Source: Desulfofarcimen acetoxidans DSM 771 (GTDB taxonomy: Bacteria > Bacillota > Desulfotomaculia > Desulfotomaculales > Desulfofarciminaceae). Taken from it: a stretch of 64,000 nt of DNA. The notes beneath the pieces were generated by a model that was not told the origin of the DNA, did no database searches, and saw only the letters and a list, made by a program, of their open reading frames with translations. The DNA is taken from contig NC_013216.1 of NCBI RefSeq assembly GCF_000024205.1, positions 372,001 to 436,000 of the forward strand, read 5' to 3'. Both the position numbers and the translations under genes were made by a program. Below, piece after piece: positions 1-8,444 of the stretch (the stretch's first letter is position 1; the number at the start of each line of letters is the position of its first letter).

Positions 1-44
1 CAAAATGCTGATTTATTGTTATGATCACCCCACTATGGTACCGG

Positions 45-290
45 CTACTTAGCGCTCATACCATTATGCTCGGTTAACTGGCTGCCTATGTTGTCTACTA
101 CCTGAATTTTTAATTCCAAAGCATTTGTTATTTTTACTAGGTTTTTTAAATTTGGAGAGTGACTTCTGTTTTCTAATCTCGATACTACTTGTTGGGTTAC
201 TCCTGCTCTATCCGCTACCTCTTGTTGGGAAAGGCCTCTTTGTTTTCTAGCCTTAACTATTTGGGCTATTACCTCTAATTCTGTTTCCAT
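45..290 (-). CDS. XRE-family helix-turn-helix regulator, HigA-antitoxin-like
   Basis: Small DNA-binding protein of 81 residues. The HTH covers about residues 10-60 (ARKQRGLSQQEVADRAGVTQ followed by a recognition helix ending VVSRLEN). The same frame stays open upstream of the ATG for about 30 codons (IDKILKEK, DPEFEKDF), the usual N-terminal arm of HigA-like antitoxins, but no ATG/GTG/TTG is found there before a stop. The true start is therefore uncertain, or the 5' end has been mutated. No toxin gene is seen upstream (395-560 is AT-rich with nothing recognisable), so this is an orphan antitoxin or a plain repressor. A strong palindrome lies just upstream. Confidence 0.8.
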   Translation of the reverse strand: METELEVIAQIVKARKQRGLSQQEVADRAGVTQQVVSRLENRSHSPNLKNLVKITNALELKIQVVDNIGSQLTEHNGMSAK

Positions 291-366
291 CTCCCTAAAG
301 TCCTTTTCAAACTCCGGATCACTTTTAGATTTTTCTTTTAGTATTTTATCAATGTTTGACTTAAAT

Positions 367-394
367 AATCATACATCGAATTTGATGTATGATT
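367..394. promoter_or_regulatory. Palindromic operator candidate of the XRE regulator
   Basis: Two perfect 11-bp arms (AATCATACATC and GATGTATGATT) around a 6-base centre lie directly upstream of the XRE gene. HigA-like antitoxins commonly bind such palindromes in their own promoters, so autoregulation is inferred. It has no T-run and does not look like a terminator. Confidence 0.55.
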
Positions 395-586
395 CAAGTG
401 TTTTAAGCCTAAATAATTAGTGTTTTTAAAAAGTTACTATATCAATCAAAAACATATGAAGCTAGAAGGGGAGTAAAATTGAAAAAATAATTATTTTGAA
501 ACTATAAATCATGATAGTGTTTTTTGAATTAAATTTTTACGTGTATGAAATACTATGTCTTGACATAAATGCATATAATGTATTAT

Positions 587-605
587 GATAACGATAATCA
601 TTATC
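587..605. promoter_or_regulatory. Fur box upstream of the DUF3793 gene
   Basis: GATAACGATAATCATTATC matches the classical 19-bp Fur box GATAATGATAATCATTATC at 18 of 19 positions. A TTGACA hexamer (560-565) and TATAAT-like sequences (574-586) lie just before it, so a bound repressor would cover the promoter of the gene at 720. Iron-responsive repression is inferred. Confidence 0.8.
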
Positions 606-719
606 AATAATTGTAAGTTGGCTTAAAATCTTAACTTAAGAATAATTGCTGCCCGGGAGAGGTACCAGGGAACAAATGTTTCTAAAATTATTTTTCTTAG
701 GGAGGAAAAAAATAAACTA

Positions 720-1328
720 ATGAATAATTTACTTGTTAGTAAATTTTTAAAAAAAAGAAAAACATGGGATGACAAAAAATACTTGTTTGCTACAATAGCT
801 TATCATATCGCTCCAACGATATCTAAACAAAAGCCGGCTTCTCTTCTTAATTTCACCAAAGGTATTCGTGATCTTCATGAGTTATGGGAAAAATATAAAC
901 AGGACTTTATGGATAGTACGAGTTTGGAATGCTATGAAATTCGTAGAACAGAAAATAGTACTTTAGTATTGTTCTATGATTACAATAATTTAACTAAAGT
1001 GTTGTTTCAAAAAAATAACATAGATTTCCTTCAACAATTTGGTTATGGAAAGGAAAAAATATTAAATCAATATTTGGAAACATTAAAAAATCGTTTTGAA
1101 AGATCATGTGCCCATGAAGTTGGTATTTTCCTTGGTATGCCGGTAGAAGATGTAGTCAGTTTTATTGAGTGCAAGGGAAAAGATTATCTATTTTGTAGAT
1201 ATTGGAAAGTATATAATAATCCCAATAAAGCTTTAACTACTTTTAGAGTTTATGATAAAGCAAAATTTAGAGTATTGAATCAAATAATAAATAATATGGA
1301 GCCAAATCTATTACTTAATGTAAGATAA
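720..1328 (+). CDS. DUF3793 family protein
   Basis: A 202-residue cytoplasmic protein. The second half carries the family signature: HEVGIFLGMPVEDVVSFIE (about residues 134-152) followed by YLFCRYWKVYNNPNKALTTF (about 158-177), which I recognise from DUF3793. The biochemical function is unknown; relatives usually lie among iron-transport and flavodoxin genes in Clostridia. An AGGGAGG ribosome site lies before the ATG, and the Fur box at 587-605 in its promoter fits an iron-starvation role. It stands alone; the next element downstream is the leader at 1351. Confidence 0.85.
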   Translation: MNNLLVSKFLKKRKTWDDKKYLFATIAYHIAPTISKQKPASLLNFTKGIRDLHELWEKYKQDFMDSTSLECYEIRRTENSTLVLFYDYNNLTKVLFQKNNIDFLQQFGYGKEKILNQYLETLKNRFERSCAHEVGIFLGMPVEDVVSFIECKGKDYLFCRYWKVYNNPNKALTTFRVYDKAKFRVLNQIINNMEPNLLLNVR

Positions 1329-1350
1329 TAATTTAAAAATTATTGTTAAA

Positions 1351-1512
1351 CAGGGAAGGAATTCTATAAATTATAGAGAATATGTTTATAACAACGACGA
1401 GAAGTCGTTTGCCGCGCATTCGAGGGAAATGTATGATGATTTATTAGAGTTTAATAGGGATATTTCTTACCACGAAGGTATGCCTGTAAAAAGGGTACAT
1501 TTCGTGGTTTTT
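1351..1512 (+). ncRNA. Leader RNA candidate, copy 1, ending in a terminator hairpin
   Basis: This stretch is clearly related to 8127-8285. Shared blocks are GGAAGGAATT, ATTATAGAGAATAT (ATTATGGAGAATAT in copy 2), AACAACGAC with AGAAGTCGT (a small hairpin), and a final stem ACCACGAA (1468-1475) with TTCGTGGT (1500-1507) followed by a T-run. The second copy lies directly before a substrate-binding protein gene. This copy points the same way but is separated from the gene at 3721 by an IS. An attenuator or riboswitch is inferred; it matches no class I can name. One frame is open through this copy but not through copy 2, so a coding role is unlikely. Confidence 0.5.
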
Positions 1513-1633
1513 TGTTTTTTGATCAAATAAGCAGAAAGCCGCTTGAAAGGAGTGAAGCAAGATTAGTTCCCCGAATCGCTGTTGTGGATGGTGTTTTATG
1601 TATTTAAAAGTTTTTGTAAGGAGTGATCTTAAA

Positions 1634-1740
1634 GTGCGATATTTTAGAAATTGCTTACCTATCTTGGCGCTAGCGGGAGTTTACGAATTATTAGAAACAG
1701 ATCCCTTCTATGCCAGCAATCACAAGGCATCGGAGGGATA
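1634..1740 (+). CDS. Small hypothetical ORF next to the IS end
   Basis: A 34-codon GTG-started ORF follows a good AAGGAGTG site. The product has a hydrophobic stretch (LPILALAGVYELL) and stops immediately before the terminal repeat of the IS at 1745. It could be a leader peptide or the 5' remnant of a gene interrupted by the IS. There is no homology I recognise. Confidence 0.3.
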
Positions 1741-1744
1741 AAAG

Positions 1745-3616
1745 TGTATTACCCACCAAGTGCATACTTCCCTATATCTAAAACCTCTAATAATCTCTTT
1801 TCTTCAGCAGATATTTTCGTTAATGAAAAACACTCCCTGTCCTTTTTTGAATTACCCTTCTTTGGATAAACGGTAATAACCTGTTTAATATCAGATAATC
1901 TTGACAGCATTTTGTTTATACTCATTTTAAGGCCATTTTCATGCAGAACGCGGTTTAACAAACAACAAAGTCTTAAGGCCAGCACGCAATAGAAAGCATG
2001 AACTTTAATTTTTTGATCAGTCCAATGATGTATTGGACGAAAACCTAAAAATGTAGTGTCTTTCATTTGCCTAAAATCGTCTTCTATATGATATTGTGAT
2101 CTGTATGTGGAGATTATCTTATCATTTGGCCAATCATGATTATCCGTAAATAAGACTGTCTTGCCAAGAAAATGTTCTTTAACATAGTTAAATTGTTTGA
2201 TATTAATAGAAAAATCAAGATGAGCAAGACCATCTTGTTCATATATCTGAACATCGAAAATATCACTCATAAACTCGCCGTGAAGAATAGTGGCAACATT
2301 TTTTTGTACAGATGTAACCGTGGGCTTACGCCCTTTTGTAGTTACACCGGCAACACGATCAAGTAATGATTTCTGCAGTACTCGTAACTTAAGAGTACAT
2401 TTTTCAATATTAATTGCAATGCTCTGCATCTGTCCGGCAAATAACTCAGGATTGCAAACCACTAAAACTGTCATTTCCCGGTTATAAACGGAAAGCGTAG
2501 TCCGGTATGCCTTAACATTTCTAAAATTATCACTGTTAACCGACTCGTATTCTTGAATTGGAATATCAAGCAAGGATTTATTTTGAGAAAGCCTAAGAGA
2601 ACCTACAACATTAAAAGCAAATTCACCGCTCATAACAAGATCCATATTATTTAGAGAATTGTTTCCCTTATCAAAAACAAGGGTTGCATTTCCCGGTTTA
2701 CCGCAAATATTAATATAGCGGTTCTTAAGTTTCTCAATAACTGCCTTAAACTCAACAGAGTCGTTGTCATTGCCCGGATAAACATCATAAAAAAGAGGGA
2801 CATTGAAATCGGGAGTAACCATCATTGCTAAACCGACAATCTTCAAATCAGACCTCTTTTCCTTGCTGTGGCCCCGTTGTGGTAACTTATCGGCTGATAA
2901 CGTATCAATATATGTAAAAAAGTTGGTTGCATCGTAAATAAGCAAATCGGTAGAAAGATTATATTTATCAACGATAAGTTGCGTAAATTCATTTTCAAAA
3001 CTCTCAATAGCTGAGTCAGATAATAAACTCATATTATCCCAGAATCTTTGACTTGTTAATGATTGTTTTGGAGCAGGCAGCATTCTATAAAGCATTGTTT
3101 TATCATACCATTCACCAATTTGGAACTTGCTAACAGGTTTAACGACCCTGTTTATAGCAGCCAGCAGCATATATTCTCCGACACTTAACCCTTGTTCGCG
3201 TTTGGGAGCATACTTATCAATTATTTCAATAACACCGAGCTGCTTGGCAATATCATACAAAGCACACACGGTGCCAAACTCTAAAACAATACTGTACTTG
3301 GGATTTTCCAAATCAGATTTGCCTTCAACAGCCTTGGCAATATCCTCGGCACGTCCAAGATATTTTTGCCGGACAATTCTTGGCTTACCGTTAACTCGGG
3401 CAGACTCTACCAGATAGTAATAAAATTGATTTTTTTTCTTCTTTTTAATGATCGAAGCCATGGAAACCTCCCTTTATTATGGTAGGGTAATACATAACTT
3501 CGACACTTATGCATAAAATTCCTGCATACATCAATAAAGTCTTTGAAATTAAGCATTTCATAACCAAAAAACATGTCTAAAATGTTAAATATGAGTTATG
3601 CGGTAGGGTAATACAC
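1745..3616. mobile_element. IS1634-family insertion sequence
   Basis: One transposase gene lies between matching inverted ends: GTGTATTACCC at 1745 and its complement GGGTAATACAC at 3606-3616 (the match extends outward over four A/T bases). A second copy of GGTAGGGTAATACA lies subterminally at 3481. I could not identify a target duplication. The element separates leader copy 1 from the substrate-binding gene at 3721. Confidence 0.75.
1749..3461 (-). CDS. IS1634-family transposase (DDE)
   Basis: A full-length transposase of 570 residues. The N-terminus (MASIIKKKKKNQFYYYLVES) is typical of IS1634 transposases. DDE-type residues are visible in LLIYDATNFF, TLVFDKGNNS and the late YHIEDDFRQMK motif (the E). 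The start follows GGAGGTTTCC. There is no internal stop or frameshift, so it is probably active or recently so. Confidence 0.9.
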   Translation of the reverse strand: MASIIKKKKKNQFYYYLVESARVNGKPRIVRQKYLGRAEDIAKAVEGKSDLENPKYSIVLEFGTVCALYDIAKQLGVIEIIDKYAPKREQGLSVGEYMLLAAINRVVKPVSKFQIGEWYDKTMLYRMLPAPKQSLTSQRFWDNMSLLSDSAIESFENEFTQLIVDKYNLSTDLLIYDATNFFTYIDTLSADKLPQRGHSKEKRSDLKIVGLAMMVTPDFNVPLFYDVYPGNDNDSVEFKAVIEKLKNRYINICGKPGNATLVFDKGNNSLNNMDLVMSGEFAFNVVGSLRLSQNKSLLDIPIQEYESVNSDNFRNVKAYRTTLSVYNREMTVLVVCNPELFAGQMQSIAINIEKCTLKLRVLQKSLLDRVAGVTTKGRKPTVTSVQKNVATILHGEFMSDIFDVQIYEQDGLAHLDFSINIKQFNYVKEHFLGKTVLFTDNHDWPNDKIISTYRSQYHIEDDFRQMKDTTFLGFRPIHHWTDQKIKVHAFYCVLALRLCCLLNRVLHENGLKMSINKMLSRLSDIKQVITVYPKKGNSKKDRECFSLTKISAEEKRLLEVLDIGKYALGG

Positions 3617-3720
3617 TTTTTCTTCATCAATACCACTTTTTAATTGCAAAAAAGTCCTTTAAAATCAAGGCCTCCACTAGTTTTTTAGATGATAATTTCT
3701 GTTCATTTGTTCATAACGAC

Positions 3721-5241
3721 ATGCTAATTCGTAAACTCCCGCTAGTTTTAATAATTGTTCTGCTGGCGGGATGTAACGGAAAGGAGCAGGCAGAAACGAA
3801 AGCACGGGAAATAGTAATAGGCGTTGGCCGTGATTTTTATAACGGGCCGGACAGCGGCAGTTTTCTGCATGGCAGCACCGGTGTATGGGAAAGCCTTACT
3901 TATTTGGATGAAAACCTGGAGCCTAAGCCGCAATTGGCGGAAAAGTTTGTCCCTGATGATACGGGCAAAGTATGGATAGTTTCCCTGCGACAAGGGATCA
4001 GGTTTCATGACGGTACACCGCTAAATTCTGAAGCAGTGATAAAGAGCGTAAATCGTTTGCAAAGGTCCGTCAAATTAGATGAGTATGGCACATTTCTAAG
4101 TCTGGAAAAAGTGGAGGCCGTCAGTGACAAAGAAGTTAAGTTTACTTTCAAGAAACCTGAACCTGCATTTCCGGCCAAGGCAGCTTATCATGGTTGCCCG
4201 ATTTTTAGCCCGAAAAGTTTTGATGAGAGCGGAAAAATCACCAATCCTTACGGGAGCGGGCCTTTTAAGTTTAGTGAGTATAAAAAGGGAGAGTCACTGG
4301 TACTGATCCGTAACGATGATTACTGGGGCGGTAAAGCTAAATTGACAAAAGTAACTTTTAAAGTTATTCCAGATCCGGCCACACGTCTGGCTGCTTTGCA
4401 GAACGGGGAAATCCAGTCAGTGGTAGATGTAGGCGGTCTATTGCCGGAGCAAGCACCGGCAATAGAAAAAGACACCAATTTGTCTTTGCGGTCCAGACCG
4501 GTAACAACCACTCATTACCTGCTTTTCAACAATAAAAAACAACCCTTTGACGACCGGAAGTTGCGCCAGGCAGTAAGCCTGTCTTTAGATCGTCCGCAAC
4601 TGGTTGAAAAGCTGCTTAACGGATACGGAGAATCTGCGGATACAATGTTTAGCCCGCTGGCCAAAACATGGGTGGTTAAGGGGTTGTGGACTACAGATGA
4701 AAACAAGGCTAAGGAAATGTCCAAGCAGATAACCGTTGGTAGATCACAAAAATTAGTATTTATCGTTAATTCATCTTTGGCAAATCGCTGGCCTTATAAG
4801 TCAATTGCGGAAATAATTCAGGCCAATCTGAAAACTCTCGGTTTTGATACAGAATTAAAAATGATGGAGAATGCTGCATGGAAAGAAGCAGTTAAGAAAG
4901 GCCAATATGATCTTACTTTATCGCCCTATACCTTGATGACAGGTGACCCGGACTTCTTTTTCAGTCAATGGCTCTACTCCAAGGGGCAGATGAACCTGCA
5001 GCGAGGTATCGGTTACAGCAATTTGGCAGCCGACAGGCTGGTGGAGGCAGCCGGTGCTGAGCTGGATATTGCCAAAAGGCAACAGTATTATCGTGAATTG
5101 CAGCAGCTAGCAGCACAGGATGTGCCGCTCAGTCCACTCTACCACGATGTATGTCTGTTCTCTAGCAATAAGAAGGTGGTTGATTTAGAAATTGATCCTT
5201 TCTTTAAGCCGAGCCTGGAAACAGCTATGATTGTTAGATAA
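3721..5241 (+). CDS. ABC transporter substrate-binding lipoprotein (NikA/OppA, SBP_bac_5)
   Basis: 506 residues. A lipoprotein signal peptide ends in the lipobox LLAGC (about residues 15-19), so it is anchored outside the membrane. The SBP_bac_5 fold follows, with the family motifs VWIVSLRQGIRFHDGTP and NPYGSGPFKF and the C-terminal QQLAAQDVPLSPLYHD. This family binds oligopeptides, nickel or metal-chelator complexes. The Fur-type boxes and NikBCDE genes nearby favour a metal or metallophore. No clear ribosome site precedes the ATG; the IS at 1745-3616 may have removed its natural leader. Downstream genes at 5281 and 5971 run in the same direction. Confidence 0.9.
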   Translation: MLIRKLPLVLIIVLLAGCNGKEQAETKAREIVIGVGRDFYNGPDSGSFLHGSTGVWESLTYLDENLEPKPQLAEKFVPDDTGKVWIVSLRQGIRFHDGTPLNSEAVIKSVNRLQRSVKLDEYGTFLSLEKVEAVSDKEVKFTFKKPEPAFPAKAAYHGCPIFSPKSFDESGKITNPYGSGPFKFSEYKKGESLVLIRNDDYWGGKAKLTKVTFKVIPDPATRLAALQNGEIQSVVDVGGLLPEQAPAIEKDTNLSLRSRPVTTTHYLLFNNKKQPFDDRKLRQAVSLSLDRPQLVEKLLNGYGESADTMFSPLAKTWVVKGLWTTDENKAKEMSKQITVGRSQKLVFIVNSSLANRWPYKSIAEIIQANLKTLGFDTELKMMENAAWKEAVKKGQYDLTLSPYTLMTGDPDFFFSQWLYSKGQMNLQRGIGYSNLAADRLVEAAGAELDIAKRQQYYRELQQLAAQDVPLSPLYHDVCLFSSNKKVVDLEIDPFFKPSLETAMIVR

Positions 5242-5280
5242 ATAAAGAGCAAATACAAATCAACAAAGAGGGGGATTAAT

Positions 5281-5883
5281 ATGATTTTAAAGCCGCGCCA
5301 AAGGGAACAGGTTTTACCGCTGCCGGTAGCTCTTATTTCTACCGTGTCACAGGAAGGTATCAGAAATATTGCTCCATGGTCTAACATCACACCGATATTG
5401 CGCCCTTTCGACGAAATTGTTATGGCTTCATGGATTAAGCGCGATACGCTGAATAATATCCGGCAGACAAAAGAATTTGTTATTAATATCCCACATGAGG
5501 AAATGGTAGAGCAAGTAATTCTCTGCTCAAAGAATTACCCCCCGGAGGTTGATGAGTTTGAGGTTGCTAATCTTGCAGCGCGATCTTCTCAGATAATAAA
5601 ACCTCCCGGGATTGAGGGTTGTCTGGCCTGGATGGAGTGTACCCTGGTAGAGGAGATTAGCAGGAAGAATTATTCTCTGGTAATTGGCAAAGTTGTTCAT
5701 TTAGAGGTAGATGACCGTTTCTTTAATGAAAACGGAGATATGGATTTTGAACAGGCGAAGCCACTGTCTATTATACTTGGCGATAAAGGAATGTGGTTTA
5801 CCTCCTCCTTTTATGCCGGCAGATATGCTGATTATGCGGAAATGTTTTTGGGCAAGAAAGACGAAACTCCTGTATTAACCTAA
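5281..5883 (+). CDS. Flavin reductase-like FMN-binding split-barrel protein
   Basis: 200 residues with the split-barrel layout: RQREQVLPLPVALISTVSQ, then a short insert and IAPWSNITPI, and MASWIKRDTLNNIRQTKEFV, as in flavin-reductase-like NAD(P)H:FMN oxidoreductases. It starts after AGAGGGGG, 40 bp downstream of the substrate-binding gene, so the two are probably co-transcribed. A plausible role is reductive release of a metal from an imported chelate; this is inference. The end of a second copy survives at 8332-8400. Confidence 0.82.
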   Translation: MILKPRQREQVLPLPVALISTVSQEGIRNIAPWSNITPILRPFDEIVMASWIKRDTLNNIRQTKEFVINIPHEEMVEQVILCSKNYPPEVDEFEVANLAARSSQIIKPPGIEGCLAWMECTLVEEISRKNYSLVIGKVVHLEVDDRFFNENGDMDFEQAKPLSIILGDKGMWFTSSFYAGRYADYAEMFLGKKDETPVLT

Positions 5884-5970
5884 TCAAACAGGAGCTGCCT
5901 GTCTCTTGAGGTGTGGCTAGTTTGATTAGTGTTGTTATTATACTGATAAAATATTATTTTAAAGGAGCGA

Positions 5971-7047
5971 ATGATAGTGACAAAAATTCCACTTGATATA
6001 GGAGATTATGCTGATATTAAACCAGTATATGATATGTTAAATAATTGTGCTGAGGGCTTCAAAAAGTACTGTATTCTCCTGACGGCAGTAGAAATCGGTA
6101 TATTTGACCGGTTAGTTGTTCCGCAAACAATAAGAGATATTTCCCATGAGTTGAAGACTGATTTGAATATTATTAGTAATGTTTGTGAAGCTCTGAAAAT
6201 AATGGGCTTAGTTTTTGAGAGATCGGGACTTTATGAAAATACTGAAATAAGCAATCTATTTTTGCGTACTGATTCGCCTTTAGCGCAGCATAATGTGTTA
6301 AAGAATTTGCAGTCAGGTCTTAGATTGTGGGAAAACTTACCTAAAATATTAAAGGAAGGTCCGATTACTCTGAGTGAGGAAAAGTTCTTTGCGAACAATC
6401 TTATACATTCACTGGCGGATGAAGCATTATGCGGTGAATTGCAGAGAACAGTCAGTATTATTGCAGAGTTGCCGGAATTTAAGAAAGCTAAGAGACTGCT
6501 TGATCTTGGCGGAGGTCACGGATTATATGCCATAGCATTTACTAAAATAAATCCTGATCTTGTGGCGCACGTATATGATTTTCCCGGTGTTATTGATGAT
6601 ACAAGAAAATATATTGAGAAATATGAAGCAGAGAGAGTGAAAGTAATTTCGGGAAATTTTTTTGCTGATGATATCGGCGAAGAATATGATGTGATCTTTT
6701 TTTCCTCTAATCCTGGCGGGAAAAACCCTCGAATTGTACCCAGAATATATGAGAGCTTGAAAAAGAATGGGCTGTTTATCAATAAGCACTGTTTTTATAG
6801 TAAGGGTGAGGGATCGAAAAACATTTTATTGGATATAGAGTGGAATCTGACGACTTTTGAAGGTGTGCAAAAAGGGAATAAGGTGTATACATTTAATGGC
6901 GATCTTTTTTACGATGAATATATAGAACTATTGGAAAAATATTTTTCAATAATTAATATTGTCGATAGTCCGGATTTTACAGGTTACCCTCTGTCAAAGA
7001 TTGGGGATACACTGGATTCAAAAATTATTATTGCCAGTAGATGTTAA
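5971..7047 (+). CDS. SAM-dependent methyltransferase, O-methyltransferase (Methyltransf_2) type
   Basis: 358 residues in two parts. The N-terminal dimerisation/winged-helix half (about 20-100) reads AVEIGIFDRL, ISHELKTDLNIISNVCEALK, IMGLVFERSGLYENT. The C-terminal Rossmann domain has SAM motif I LDLGGGHG at about residues 177-184 and YDVIFFSSNPGG further on. The layout matches acetylserotonin/hydroxyindole O-methyltransferase relatives. It starts 5 bases after AAGGAG. Position behind a substrate-binding protein and flavin reductase suggests it modifies the small molecule handled by that transporter; the substrate is unknown. Confidence 0.8.
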   Translation: MIVTKIPLDIGDYADIKPVYDMLNNCAEGFKKYCILLTAVEIGIFDRLVVPQTIRDISHELKTDLNIISNVCEALKIMGLVFERSGLYENTEISNLFLRTDSPLAQHNVLKNLQSGLRLWENLPKILKEGPITLSEEKFFANNLIHSLADEALCGELQRTVSIIAELPEFKKAKRLLDLGGGHGLYAIAFTKINPDLVAHVYDFPGVIDDTRKYIEKYEAERVKVISGNFFADDIGEEYDVIFFSSNPGGKNPRIVPRIYESLKKNGLFINKHCFYSKGEGSKNILLDIEWNLTTFEGVQKGNKVYTFNGDLFYDEYIELLEKYFSIINIVDSPDFTGYPLSKIGDTLDSKIIIASRC

Positions 7048-7356
7048 TAATTTTTGGGAATAATAATTTTATTGCTCCAAAATGCCATGCGAAGAAATAT
7101 GCTGACCTCACGAATAGGAAGCCGCTTTCAAAGCGAGAAATAACAATCTCCGCCATTGCGAACAAATGAGGTAGTATAGTGAATTTCAGAAGAATAAAGT
7201 TGCCGTTATCAATTTGTAAAAAGTATAGCTAAAAATTTATTAGTATGGTAATATAAAAAGTATCCAATATTTAGTGATTATGAGATAACTAGGCTTACAT
7301 GCGGGTTAACCATTTATAGCTCTAAAATATAGTTGTAATTGTCGAATTGTAGTCGA
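7048..7356. other. Intergenic region without recognised genes
   Basis: Moderately AT-rich sequence between the methyltransferase gene and the decayed toxin-antitoxin pair. I see no ORF with protein-like content and no clear terminator. Confidence 0.4.
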
Positions 7357-7393
7357 AATTACCCTACTGTAAAAATATTACAATAGGGTAATT
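7357..7393. promoter_or_regulatory. Long palindrome upstream of the MNT/HEPN pair
   Basis: Arms of 16 bp (AATTACCCTACTGTAA and TTACAATAGGGTAATT, one mismatch) enclose 5 bases, 25 bp before the MNT start. It is an operator candidate for autoregulation. The core TTACCCTA also resembles the ends of the IS at 1745-3616, so it may instead be a small IS-derived remnant. Confidence 0.45.
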
Positions 7394-7417
7394 GTTATTT
7401 GAAAGGGGCATTTAGAT

Positions 7418-7719
7418 ATGGCAGAACATATTTATACAATTGAAGAAATACAAATATTGTCATAGATATAGCTCAACAGTATGGGGTTAAGCGGGTTTCT
7501 CTTTTTGGGTCCTATGCAAGGGGAGATGCAAGGTCGGACAGTGATATTGATCTGCATATTGACAAGGGGCTTATAAAGGGACTTTTTCAGCTTTCCGGCT
7601 TTAACTTAGATCTTGAAGAAAAGCTTAATACTCATGTCGATGTGCTGATAACCGAAAGCCTTAATGAAAAATTATTGAAACGGATTAGTGAGGAGGAAAT
7701 TGTACTCTATGGACAGTAA
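7418..7719 (+). pseudogene. mntA: MNT-type nucleotidyltransferase antitoxin, frameshifted
   Basis: Minimal nucleotidyltransferase, antitoxin partner of HEPN toxins. The signature GSYARGDARSDSDIDLHI (G-S-x10-D-x-D) is intact. The ATG at 7418 after GAAAGGGG reads into a stop after 15 codons, while the conserved protein continues in another frame from about 7455, so one base has been lost in the run ATACAAATATTG. The conserved frame has no ATG/GTG/TTG start of its own. Its stop overlaps the HEPN start by 11 bp, the normal arrangement for this pair. Confidence 0.75.
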
Positions 7720-8098
7720 TGAAAGAAATATTGATATACTGGAGCATATTATCAAATATTGTAACGAGATATATGAAACACATTCATACTTTGGCAATTC
7801 ATCTGAAGCCTTCAAAGTTAATTCTATTTACAGAAATGCGGTAGCCATGTGCATCCTGCAAATTGGTGAGCTATCAGCCCACTTGTCCGAAGATTTCAAA
7901 GAAACCTATAGTGGAGTACCATGGAGAAATATTAAAGGTATGAGGAATATAATGGCATATAAATATGGAGATATGAGTATTACGACGTTATAGGAAACTA
8001 TTACTGATGATATACCGATATTGTTTGATTACTGTAACAGCGTTTTGAAACAGTTCCTCGTTCTTGAAAAACCGGTGATTGAAGTTAAGGATGAGTGA
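7709..8098 (+). pseudogene. hepT: HEPN-domain toxin, catalytic His lost and nonsense-truncated
   Basis: HEPN ribonuclease-type toxin (HepT). The usual active-site region RNxxAHxYG reads RNIMAYKYGDM here, so the catalytic histidine is replaced by tyrosine. A TAG then interrupts at 7991-7993 where the family has Trp (TGG in ...LWETI); the same frame continues as ETITDDIPILFDYC to a TGA at 8098. Residues before this (IYRNAVAMCILQIGELSAHL) are well conserved. With the frameshifted mntA beside it, both halves of the module look dead. Confidence 0.78.
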
Positions 8099-8126
8099 GA
8101 AATTAAATGAAATACTGTTGAAGACA

Positions 8127-8285
8127 AGGAAGGAATTTCGCAAATTATGGAGAATATATTTTTTAACAACGACAAGAAGTCGTGAGCAAGGTATTTGAAG
8201 GAAAATATGATTTGTCAAAGCTTAATAAGTATATTTTTTACCACGAAGGTATGACCTGTAAAAAGGGTTTCTTTCGTGGTTTTTA
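8127..8285 (+). ncRNA. Leader RNA candidate, copy 2, before a substrate-binding gene
   Basis: Second copy of the 1351-1512 leader: GGAAGGAATTT, AAATTATGGAGAATAT, AACAACGACAAGAAGTCGT, and the closing stem ACCACGAA (8240-8247) with TTCGTGGT (8273-8280) followed by TTTTT. The loop GGTATGACCTGTAAAAAGGG is also almost identical to copy 1. A terminator ahead of the substrate-binding gene at 8445 implies transcription attenuation. The ligand or factor is unknown. Confidence 0.5.
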
Positions 8286-8331
8286 ATTTCTGTGCTTAAC
8301 TAATATAAAGGCTACCGTTACGAAAGGAGAG

Positions 8332-8400
8332 GTGAAATCAGAGCAGTTCACTTTCATTATGCTCGGCGACAAAGAAATGTGGCTAACTTTATTTTTTTAG
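8332..8400 (+). pseudogene. C-terminal scrap of a second flavin reductase
   Basis: A short GTG-started frame after AAAGGAGAG reads EQFTFIMLGDKEMWL and then stops. It matches the C-terminal part of the flavin reductase at 5281-5883 (EQAKPLSIILGDKGMWF). This indicates that the substrate-binding/reductase unit was once duplicated and the second reductase mostly deleted. Confidence 0.5.
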
Positions 8401-8444
8401 AAGATGATTGCCGGTAATAAGTTGCTTAAGAAGGAGTGAGGTAA

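Noticed and set aside
1351-1512. Possible protein-coding reading of leader copy 1
   Set aside because: The homologous copy at 8127-8285 has stops and frame changes while the stems and terminator are kept, so an RNA or DNA role fits better.
1745-3616. Target-site duplication of the IS1634 element
   Set aside because: The flanks are A/T homopolymers and I could not identify matching direct repeats.
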